Assembly (NCBI GenBank): GCA_022707945.1
Contig: JAKIZQ010000002.1
Span: forward strand, 29,263-34,742
DNA from: Bdellovibrionales bacterium
GTDB taxonomy: Bacteria; Bdellovibrionota; JAFGOL01
Length of the DNA stretch: 5,480 bases
Direction of reading: 5' to 3'
Both the position numbers and the translations under genes were made by a program. A model generated the notes under the pieces. It searched no databases. It saw nothing but the letters and a program-made list of their open reading frames with translations, and was not told the DNA's origin. The stretch's first letter is position 1; each line of letters opens with the position of its first letter. Positions 1-5,480 of this stretch are shown piece by piece.

Positions 1-1301
1 AGAATAAACTGTCTCAACTTCAAAGTAATTTGGTTAGATCACATAGTGCAGGTGTTGGCGAAAAACTTAGTAACGAAGTTGTAAGAGCCATGATGTTATT
101 GAGGGCGCATAATGTGTCTCTTGGTTATAGTGGAGTAAGGTGTGCTGTTGTAGAATCTCTTCTGTCATTTATTAACAACGACATAATTCCTGTTATCCCA
201 AAAAAAGGTTCTGTTGGTGCAAGTGGCGATCTTGCTCCTTTAGCTCATTTAGCTCTTTGTCTGATGGGTGAAGGCAAAGTTTTATACAGTGGTAATATAA
301 AAGATGCTAAAGATGTGTTGATATCAATTGGCATAGAACCATTAAAACTTGAAGCAAAAGAAGGTTTGGCTTTAATAAATGGAACACAGTATATGTCTGC
401 CATTGGATGTCTTGCATTAAATGAAGCAGAAAGTCTTTGTAAGCATGCTGACGTTATCTCTGCCCTGTCTCTTAATGGTATAGCGGGGACCTTTGCTGCT
501 TTTGATGAAAGGATAAGTAAGTTAAGACCTCACAAAGGACAAGTTATAGTATCTAGAAATTTTAAAAAATTATCTGGCGGTAGTATTTCTACCTCTCATC
601 TTGAGTGTAAAAGAGTTCAAGATCCTTATTCGTTTAGGTGTATACCTCAGGTACACGGAGCAGTAAGGGATGCGGTTTCTTATTTAAGAGAGGTTCTTTC
701 TGTTGAGATCAACTCAGTTACAGATAACCCTTTGGTTTTTGATGATGCTATTATATCTGGCGGTAATTTCCACGGCGAGCCAATAGCTCTTGCCCTTGAT
801 TTTGTCTCTATAGCGATTACAGAACTTTCAAGTATTAGCGAGAGGAGAATAGATAAATTACTAACACCAGCTTTTAATGGTGGCTTACCCGCATATCTTG
901 CAAAAGAAAGCGGTCTTAATAGCGGGCTGATGATAGCACAGTATACAGCGGCTTCTTTGGTCAACGAGAATAGAGTATTGGCCCACCCATCGAGCATAGA
1001 CAACATTTCTACTAGTAACAACAAAGAAGATCACGTAAGTATGGGCGCTACGGGAGCAAGAAAACTAATGGATATAATAAAGAACACAGAGATTGTGCTT
1101 GCCATAGAGCTTTTTTGTGCAACAGAGGCTTGTTCTATTAGAAAACCACTTGTCCCATCTAAAGAACTTGTATCTGTAATAAAGATGGTTAGAGAGAACA
1201 CACCTGAGCTTTTAGAGGATCGTGTTATATCGGATGATATTCTAAAAATAAGTGAATTAATAAATACAAAAAAGATATTAGAAGAGGTGAATGTTGACTA
1301 G
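1..1301 (+). CDS. hutH: Histidine ammonia-lyase (histidase), 5' truncated by window edge
   Basis: Catalyses non-oxidative removal of ammonia from L-histidine to give trans-urocanate, the first step of cytoplasmic histidine degradation. The frame is open from base 3 (NKLSQLQSNLVRSH...), so the TTG at 30 is an internal leucine of the conserved NLVRSH segment and not a start. Some 70 N-terminal residues should lie upstream, judging by the family length of about 500; 432 are visible. Family marks in order: GSVGASGDLAPLAH, with the Ala-Ser-Gly triad at 219-227 that cyclises into the MIO electrophile; NGTQ at 378-389; QDPYSFRC at 618-641; SGGNFHGE at 756-779; EDHVSMG at 1026-1046. The Glu in EDHVSMG is typical of histidine rather than phenylalanine lyases (family knowledge), and the urocanase gene that follows supports histidine as substrate. 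The last 11 bases overlap hutU. No active-site residue appears lost in the visible part. Confidence 0.95.
   Translation, partial: NKLSQLQSNLVRSHSAGVGEKLSNEVVRAMMLLRAHNVSLGYSGVRCAVVESLLSFINNDIIPVIPKKGSVGASGDLAPLAHLALCLMGEGKVLYSGNIKDAKDVLISIGIEPLKLEAKEGLALINGTQYMSAIGCLALNEAESLCKHADVISALSLNGIAGTFAAFDERISKLRPHKGQVIVSRNFKKLSGGSISTSHLECKRVQDPYSFRCIPQVHGAVRDAVSYLREVLSVEINSVTDNPLVFDDAIISGGNFHGEPIALALDFVSIAITELSSISERRIDKLLTPAFNGGLPAYLAKESGLNSGLMIAQYTAASLVNENRVLAHPSSIDNISTSNNKEDHVSMGATGARKLMDIIKNTEIVLAIELFCATEACSIRKPLVPSKELVSVIKMVRENTPELLEDRVISDDILKISELINTKKILEEVNVD
1284..1290 (+). promoter_or_regulatory. Ribosome binding site of hutU, inside the end of hutH
   Basis: GAGGTGA matches seven bases of the anti-Shine-Dalgarno complement and directly abuts the ATG at 1291. 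Only 3 bases separate GAGG from that ATG, which is short. The in-frame TTG at 1294 would have a more usual 6-base spacer. A TGA stop at 1288-1290 in the hutU frame rules out any start further upstream. The true start is therefore either 1291 or 1294. Confidence 0.6.
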
Positions 1302-2946
1302 ATCTATCAAGGCACCAACAGGTGATAAACTTATTTGTAAAGGATGGGTTCAAGAGGCTGCATACAGAATGATAATGAACAACCTTGATCCAGACGTTGC
1401 AGAGGATAATGATAATCTTATAGTTTATGGTGGTAGAGGAAAGGCGGCAAGGGATTGGGCTTCTTATGAGAAAATATTAGAGACGTTAAGAACACTGAAT
1501 AACGACGAAACATTGTTGGTCCAATCAGGAAAACCAGTTGCTGTAATCCCAACTCACAAAGATGCTCCAAGGGTTTTATTGGCTAACTCAAACCTTGTCC
1601 CAAAGTGGGCTGACTGGTCATATTTTGATGAGTTGGAGAAAAAAGGCTTAATAATGTATGGGCAGATGACAGCAGGTTCTTGGATATATATAGGCACACA
1701 GGGAATAATACAAGGTACTTATGAGTCTTTTATTGAGGCTGGTAAAAAATCAAAAGGGGTAGAAGACCTTTCTGGTCTTCTAATACTTTCTGGTGGTATG
1801 GGAGGTATGAGTGGTGCTCAACCTTTGGCGGCTACGATGGGTGGGGCAACATATCTTGGCGCAGAAGTTGATATTAACAGAATAAACAAGAGGATAAAAC
1901 AAGGTTTTCTGGATGAAACTACAAGTAATATAGATGAAGCAATAGATATTGCATTCAAGTACAAAGAGCAAAAAAAAGCTAGATCTATATGTTTTAATGG
2001 TAATGCAGCAGACCTCTATTCACGTTTAATAGAAAGGAGCTTGATACCAGATATAGTTACAGATCAAACCTCTGCACACGACGAACTTAATGGTTATGTC
2101 CCAAACAATATGAGTTTTGAAGAAGCTTTATCTTTAAGGACCAAAGATACAGAAAAATACAAAGCAGAATCTGTAAGGACTATGGGGGAACATGTTAAGA
2201 GTATGTTGGAGATGCAAAAACTTGGAGCAGAAGTTTTTGACTATGGCAACAACATTAGAGCGCAGGCCGTTAAAGCTGGTGTAAAGAATGCATTTGATTT
2301 TGAAGGTTTTGTTCCTCGTTATATAAGGCCGCTGTTTTGTGAAGGTAAAGGACCATTTAGATGGGTGGCATTATCTGGTGACCCGAGTGATATAAAGATC
2401 ACCGATGATGCAATGAGAGAGTTATTCCCAACTAATATAAAACTGCATAGATGGTTGGATATGGCAGAAAAAAAGATACAGTTCCAAGGTTTACCAGCAA
2501 GGATATGTTGGCTTGGTTATGGCGAGAGAGAAAAAGCGGGTTTGATGTTTAACGATCTTGTAAGGAAGAAAAAAGTAAAAGCACCAATAGTAATAGGAAG
2601 GGATCATCTTGATTGTGGCAGTGTTGCTTCTCCTAATAGAGAAACAGAGGCCATGAAAGACGGTAGTGATGCAATTGCTGATTGGGCAATACTTAATTAT
2701 GTCATAAATTCTGTTAATGGTGCCTCTTGGACCAGCTTTCACCACGGTGGAGGAGTTGGCATAGGTTACTCACTGCATGCAGGTATGGTTATAGTTGCAG
2801 ATGGTACAGATGACGCAGATTACAGATTAAAAAGAGTTTTAAACAGCGACCCAGCAATGGGTGTAATAAGACATAGTGATGCTGGTTATGATACAGCCAA
2901 ACAAATAGCAAAGAAAGCCAAAGGCTTTAGGATGCCGATGCTTTAA
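1291..2946 (+). CDS. hutU: Urocanate hydratase (urocanase)
   Basis: Adds water to urocanate to form 4-imidazolone-5-propionate, the second step of histidine degradation. It is a cytoplasmic enzyme that uses tightly bound NAD+ as an electrophile. The 551-residue product is the usual family length (about 550-560) and looks complete. N-terminal KGWVQEAAYRMIMNNLDPDVAE (about 17-38) is a conserved family block. The glycine-rich NAD-binding segment GGMGGMSGAQ is at 168-177, and DQTSAHDELNGYVP is at 258-271. The urocanase signature FQGLPARICWLGYGER is at 398-413, with Cys406 matching the conserved active-site cysteine. DHLDCGSVASPNRETEAM at 438-455 and HHGGGVGIGYSLHAG at 484-498 follow. The start is ATG 1291, overlapping hutH by 11 bases; TTG 1294 is the only close alternative. 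Overlap and order indicate co-transcription and probably coupled translation with hutH. The lptF/G-like gene starts one base after its stop codon. Confidence 0.98.
   Translation: MLTRSIKAPTGDKLICKGWVQEAAYRMIMNNLDPDVAEDNDNLIVYGGRGKAARDWASYEKILETLRTLNNDETLLVQSGKPVAVIPTHKDAPRVLLANSNLVPKWADWSYFDELEKKGLIMYGQMTAGSWIYIGTQGIIQGTYESFIEAGKKSKGVEDLSGLLILSGGMGGMSGAQPLAATMGGATYLGAEVDINRINKRIKQGFLDETTSNIDEAIDIAFKYKEQKKARSICFNGNAADLYSRLIERSLIPDIVTDQTSAHDELNGYVPNNMSFEEALSLRTKDTEKYKAESVRTMGEHVKSMLEMQKLGAEVFDYGNNIRAQAVKAGVKNAFDFEGFVPRYIRPLFCEGKGPFRWVALSGDPSDIKITDDAMRELFPTNIKLHRWLDMAEKKIQFQGLPARICWLGYGEREKAGLMFNDLVRKKKVKAPIVIGRDHLDCGSVASPNRETEAMKDGSDAIADWAILNYVINSVNGASWTSFHHGGGVGIGYSLHAGMVIVADGTDDADYRLKRVLNSDPAMGVIRHSDAGYDTAKQIAKKAKGFRMPML
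1760..1782 (+). repeat. Perfect inverted repeat inside hutU (9-bp arms, 5-base loop)
   Basis: Arms TAGAAGACC (1760-1768) and GGTCTTCTA (1774-1782) are exact reverse complements around the loop TTTCT. The repeat lies in the coding sequence for VEDLSGLLI, just ahead of the NAD-binding glycine segment. It has no T-run behind it, so it is not a typical intrinsic terminator. It may form an mRNA hairpin or may be a by-product of codon choice. Confidence 0.5.
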
Positions 2947-2947
2947 T

Positions 2948-4048
2948 ATGTTACCAACCAGTTATAAATATATTTTTAGAGAACTAATAATACCTTTTAT
3001 AATGGGTGTTGTCGTTTTTACGTTTATTCTGATAATGTTCCAATTATTAAAATTTGCAGAGTTTATAATCGTCCATAACGTCGATTATGGGATGATATTT
3101 AGGCTTGTGTATTATCTTGTTGTAGCGTTCTTGCCTATAACGGTACCAGTATCCTTTCTTTTTAGTGTCCTAATAACATTTAGCAGACTTTCTAACGATA
3201 GCGAGATAACAGCGTTCAAAGCTTCTGGTATATCAATATATCAGTTGATGATACCGGTGATGAGTATTTCTATTTTTGCTGGTGTTCTAACCTTTTATGT
3301 TTCTTTTTATGACGGCCCTTGGGGTAATAGGAATTTTGAGAACACTATACACAAGATAGGTTCTAGCAGGACCACCATTCAGGTAAAAGAAGGTATTTTT
3401 AATGAGGATCTTGCAAAGGATTTTATGATATATGTTGGCAAGATAATACCAGAAAAAGACATGATGCAGGACGTGTTCATATATGATGATCGTGACAAGA
3501 GTAACCCGGTGGTTATAACTGCAAAGAGTTCTAATATAAAAATAGATATTTCAACTAAAAAGACTGAGTTGTTCCTTTATAATGGTTTTATAAATTTCAT
3601 AGATAAGAATGTTGGTGCAAAATACAGAAAAGCAGATTTTGATGTTTATAAAATACTTGTACATGAAGGTACGTATGTTAAGGATAGAACACCCAATCTC
3701 CCTTCTATGACCTATGATGAACTTAGAAAAGGGATCTATTCACCAGAGAATAGCGAGCAAGTCTCTTGGAAAAATAAAATGTTGGTTGAGTTTAATAGAC
3801 GATTTGCGATTCCTTTTGCATGTATAATCTTTGGTTTTTTAGGTGTAGCTCTTGGTAATACGAATAACAGGAACGTTCAGGTAGGTTCTGGATTTTTAAG
3901 TTTTTTGATAATGATCGCTTATTGGGTCTTATATATAGTATCGACAAGCATGGGGGCGAAGGGTAGTATTAACCCCGCTTTCTCTGCATGGGCCGCAAAT
4001 ATAATATTCTCCATATTTGCAGTTTATTTATTTGAGAAAAAAGTTTAA
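2948..4048 (+). CDS. LptF/LptG family permease of the LPS export ABC transporter
   Basis: Member of the YjgP/YjgQ (LptF/LptG) family. These inner-membrane subunits work with the LptB ATPase and LptC to extract lipopolysaccharide from the inner membrane and pass it to the periplasmic bridge. The 366 residues show the family plan. Three N-terminal membrane segments lie near 12-35, 51-78 and 99-120. A soluble, beta-rich periplasmic part spans about 125-250, and three C-terminal segments lie near 284-303, 314-333 and 343-361. The cytoplasmic stretch SRLSNDSEITAFKASGIS (79-96) matches the conserved family loop that couples to LptB. EFNRRFAIPFACIIFGFLGVALG (281-303) is the other typical family block. 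ATG 2948 follows the hutU stop by one base (TAATATG) without a well-placed Shine-Dalgarno (nearest AGGA ends about 15 bases away), so translation probably depends on coupling to hutU. Bacteria usually carry two such genes; only one is here, and LptF versus LptG cannot be settled. Confidence 0.93.
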   Translation: MLPTSYKYIFRELIIPFIMGVVVFTFILIMFQLLKFAEFIIVHNVDYGMIFRLVYYLVVAFLPITVPVSFLFSVLITFSRLSNDSEITAFKASGISIYQLMIPVMSISIFAGVLTFYVSFYDGPWGNRNFENTIHKIGSSRTTIQVKEGIFNEDLAKDFMIYVGKIIPEKDMMQDVFIYDDRDKSNPVVITAKSSNIKIDISTKKTELFLYNGFINFIDKNVGAKYRKADFDVYKILVHEGTYVKDRTPNLPSMTYDELRKGIYSPENSEQVSWKNKMLVEFNRRFAIPFACIIFGFLGVALGNTNNRNVQVGSGFLSFLIMIAYWVLYIVSTSMGAKGSINPAFSAWAANIIFSIFAVYLFEKKV

Positions 4049-4054
4049 AGGTGA
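4047..4054 (+). promoter_or_regulatory. Ribosome binding site that sets the aminotransferase start
   Basis: AAAGGTGA overlaps the stop codon of the permease gene and sits with about 7 bases between GG and the ATG at 4059. This favours 4059 over the in-frame upstream ATG at 4017, which lies inside the permease gene and would add 14 residues before the family's N-terminal FTPGP block. The flanks AAGTT (4041-4045) and AACTT (4054-4058) are complementary, so the site could sit in the loop of a weak hairpin. Confidence 0.75.
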
Positions 4055-4058
4055 ACTT

Positions 4059-5144
4059 ATGAACAAAGAAGATTTTTATATTTTTACACCGGGTCCAGTC
4101 AGAATGCCAAAATATGTTCTTGAAGAAGGATCTAAGCAAATACCATATTTTAGAACTACTTCATTCTCTAAGATAATGCTTGATTGTGAGAGCATGTTGC
4201 TCGATTTATTAAATGCAAAAAAAGGTACTAGAGTTTTGTTTTTGGCTGCTTCTGGGACAGGTGCAATGGAAGCTGTAGTAACGAATCTTTTGTCAGGAGA
4301 TGATAATTCTTTTATTGTTAACGGAGGGTCCTTTGGTCAAAGATTTGTTGATATATGTAAGCTACATGGGCTTAAATATATAGACCATAAATTGGATTAT
4401 GGTTCTAGTTTTAAAGTTACTTCTCTTTTTGATAATAAGACAAAAATATCGTCGGTAATAGTTAATGGCAATGAAACATCAACAGGAGTTCTTTATGACC
4501 TTAATGGAATAGGCCAATTTTGCAAAAGCAACGGTTCCCTGTTTATAGTAGATGCTATCAGCATGTTCTTAACAGATCCTCTTGATATGGATGAAATGGG
4601 TATAGATGCTGTTATTTTGAGCTCACAAAAAGGATTGGCTCTTCCGCCCGGACTTTCAATGATCGTGCTCTCTGAAAAAGCTCAAAAAAGAGTGCTGGCT
4701 AATTCAAAGAACGCAAAGTCTTTATATCTAAAATTAGATGATTATTTAAAAGATATGGATAGAGGCCAAACTCCATTTACCCCTCCTGTCGGGATAATAA
4801 ATCAACTACATGTTAGGCTAAAAAATATAATTAATGACGGTGGTATAAATAAACAGATAGAGAATGCGAAAAAGATATCCTCTTATTTTAGGTCTCAGAT
4901 ACAAGAACTTCCGTTAAGGATTTTTTCTGAATCACCGCCCAATGCTATAACAGCATTAACACCGACAGACGGGAGGTCAGCACAAAAAATAGTAACAGAG
5001 CTGTTTGATAGATATGGAATATATGTTTGCCCTAATGGCGGGGAACTAAAAGATACTGTTTTAAGAGTTGCACACATGGGAGATATGGATAAAGAGTATG
5101 TGTCAGTTTTGGTTTCAGCTTTAAAAGATTATTATTCAAGGTAG
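4059..5144 (+). CDS. Class V PLP-dependent aminotransferase, possibly a 2-aminoethylphosphonate transaminase-like enzyme
   Basis: Fold type I, class V aminotransferase of the group that includes alanine/serine-glyoxylate aminotransferases and 2-aminoethylphosphonate transaminase (PhnW-like). Length 361 is normal for the group. Visible marks are FTPGPVRMP (9-17), FRTTSFSKIM (31-40), the phosphate-binding SGTGAMEAV (65-73), NGNETSTG (136-143), and VDAIS with Asp165 expected to contact the PLP ring nitrogen. SSQKGLALPPGLS (188-200) carries the Schiff-base Lys191. RGQTPFTPPVG (235-245) and LRVAHMGDM (335-343) follow, with Arg336 expected to bind the substrate carboxylate. These make it catalytically intact. 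Substrate is not shown by the sequence. The LicC/PntC-like nucleotidyltransferase starting 7 bases after its stop suggests that it supplies, or interconverts, an amino-containing head group such as 2-aminoethylphosphonate. A plain alanine/serine-glyoxylate aminotransferase is the main alternative. The SSQKGLALPPG block resembles that group more than classical catabolic PhnW, which is a caution. Confidence 0.88.
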   Translation: MNKEDFYIFTPGPVRMPKYVLEEGSKQIPYFRTTSFSKIMLDCESMLLDLLNAKKGTRVLFLAASGTGAMEAVVTNLLSGDDNSFIVNGGSFGQRFVDICKLHGLKYIDHKLDYGSSFKVTSLFDNKTKISSVIVNGNETSTGVLYDLNGIGQFCKSNGSLFIVDAISMFLTDPLDMDEMGIDAVILSSQKGLALPPGLSMIVLSEKAQKRVLANSKNAKSLYLKLDDYLKDMDRGQTPFTPPVGIINQLHVRLKNIINDGGINKQIENAKKISSYFRSQIQELPLRIFSESPPNAITALTPTDGRSAQKIVTELFDRYGIYVCPNGGELKDTVLRVAHMGDMDKEYVSVLVSALKDYYSR

Positions 5145-5145
5145 G
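5139..5145 (+). promoter_or_regulatory. Ribosome binding site of the nucleotidyltransferase gene
   Basis: AGGTAGG overlaps the aminotransferase stop codon (TAG 5142-5144). The second AGG is 6 bases from the ATG at 5152, a normal spacing. It supports that start and points to joint translation with the aminotransferase. Confidence 0.65.
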
Positions 5146-5151
5146 TAAAAT

Positions 5152-5480
5152 ATGAAAGTTATTATTATGGCAGCAGGAAGAGGTACAAGGATAAGCAGAC
5201 ATCTACAGGATAAACCAAAATGTACTATTGATATTAATGGAGAACCACTAATAAAGAGGACTTTTGACCTTTTATCTAAAATGAAAAAAACGGAGATATC
5301 CATAGTCACGGGCTATAATGAACATATAGTTTTAGACAGTATTAAAGGATTTAATTTTACTAAGTTCTATAATCCGTTCTTTGATGTTACCAACTCTATT
5401 GTTTCGTTGTGGTTTGCTAAGGATTTTATACCTGAGGATGATGATCTGATTGTAATGAATGGGGATGTCTTTTTCGAACA
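5152..5480 (+). CDS. Sugar-phosphate/phosphocholine-type nucleotidyltransferase (LicC/PntC-like), 3' truncated by window edge
   Basis: The first 109 residues of a Rossmann-like NTP transferase are visible; the gene runs off the right edge. MKVIIMAAGRGTR contains the nucleotide-binding AAGRGTR loop (7-13). Pro22-Lys23 falls in the usual PK position, followed by INGEPLIKRT (28-37). IVTGYNEHIV (51-60), YNPFFDVTNSIVSLWFA (73-89) and the metal-binding NGD (103-105) follow. The NPFF-VTNSI-SLW block is typical of the LicC-like branch, which transfers CMP to phosphocholine or, in PntC, to 2-aminoethylphosphonate, rather than of glucose-1-phosphate thymidylyl- or uridylyltransferases (family knowledge recalled, not searched). 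The expected role is cytoplasmic activation of a small head group for transfer to a surface lipid or glycan. It starts 7 bases after the aminotransferase stop and has its own ribosome binding site. An ordinary sugar nucleotidyltransferase remains possible because the C-terminal half is unseen. Confidence 0.85.
   Translation, partial: MKVIIMAAGRGTRISRHLQDKPKCTIDINGEPLIKRTFDLLSKMKKTEISIVTGYNEHIVLDSIKGFNFTKFYNPFFDVTNSIVSLWFAKDFIPEDDDLIVMNGDVFFE

Noticed and set aside
30..32. TTG at 30 as the start codon of hutH
   Set aside because: The same frame is open to base 3 and encodes NKLSQLQSNLVRSH, which continues the conserved histidase sequence. The gene simply begins before the window.
680..1024. 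Minus-strand open frame of 114 codons opposite hutH
   Set aside because: It lies wholly inside a well-conserved histidase gene, matches no family I recognise, and is best explained as a shadow of the coding strand.
1780..2745. Minus-strand open frames at 1780-1971 and 2491-2745 opposite hutU
   Set aside because: Short, low-complexity translations fully inside urocanase; no ribosome binding site or family resemblance was seen.
3066..3089. Imperfect inverted repeat ATAATCG...CGATTAT near the start of the permease gene as an operator
   Set aside because: Only seven pairs around a 10-base spacer, inside a coding membrane segment, with no promoter elements nearby. Expected by chance in AT-rich sequence.
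4017..4058. ATG at 4017 as the start of the aminotransferase, overlapping the permease gene by 32 bases
   Set aside because: It has no ribosome binding site, and the extra 14 residues (MQFIYLRKKFKGEL) precede the family's normal N-terminus. ATG 4059 has a good site.
4895..5077. Minus-strand open frame of 60 codons opposite the aminotransferase
   Set aside because: Shadow of the coding strand covering the conserved C-terminal part of the aminotransferase; no independent support.

Overview
The window is a compact, AT-rich stretch with every recognised gene on the plus strand: five coding regions, of which the first and last are cut by the window edges. No gap between genes exceeds about 10 bases. 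The first two genes overlap by 11 bases, and the next junctions have gaps of 1, 10 and 7 bases. There is no room for a conventional promoter or terminator between them, so the layout looks like part of one long operon whose promoter lies to the left and whose end lies to the right.

Left half (1-2946): the first two steps of histidine breakdown. The 3' part of hutH (histidine ammonia-lyase, histidine to urocanate plus ammonia) is followed by a complete hutU (urocanase, urocanate to imidazolonepropionate). The later hut genes (hutI and hutG/hutF or the formiminotransferase route) are not in the window. Middle (2948-4048): an integral membrane protein of the LptF/LptG (YjgP/YjgQ) family, the permease of the lipopolysaccharide export ABC transporter. 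Right (4059-5480): a class V PLP-dependent aminotransferase, then the start of a small nucleotidyltransferase of the LicC/PntC type (phosphocholine or 2-aminoethylphosphonate cytidylyltransferase-like). The last pair suggests that an amino-alcohol or aminophosphonate head group is made and activated with a nucleotide for attachment to surface lipid or glycan. This is inference from family resemblance and pairing, not proof.

The LptF/G permease implies a diderm (outer-membrane) bacterium. The sequence is AT-rich, with frequent ATA isoleucine and AGA/AGG arginine codons. The exact lineage cannot be read from this window. Very tight packing across functionally unrelated genes suggests a streamlined genome or a long mixed-function operon. 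No tRNA, rRNA, mobile element, CRISPR array, or stretch of more than 300 bases without a gene was seen.
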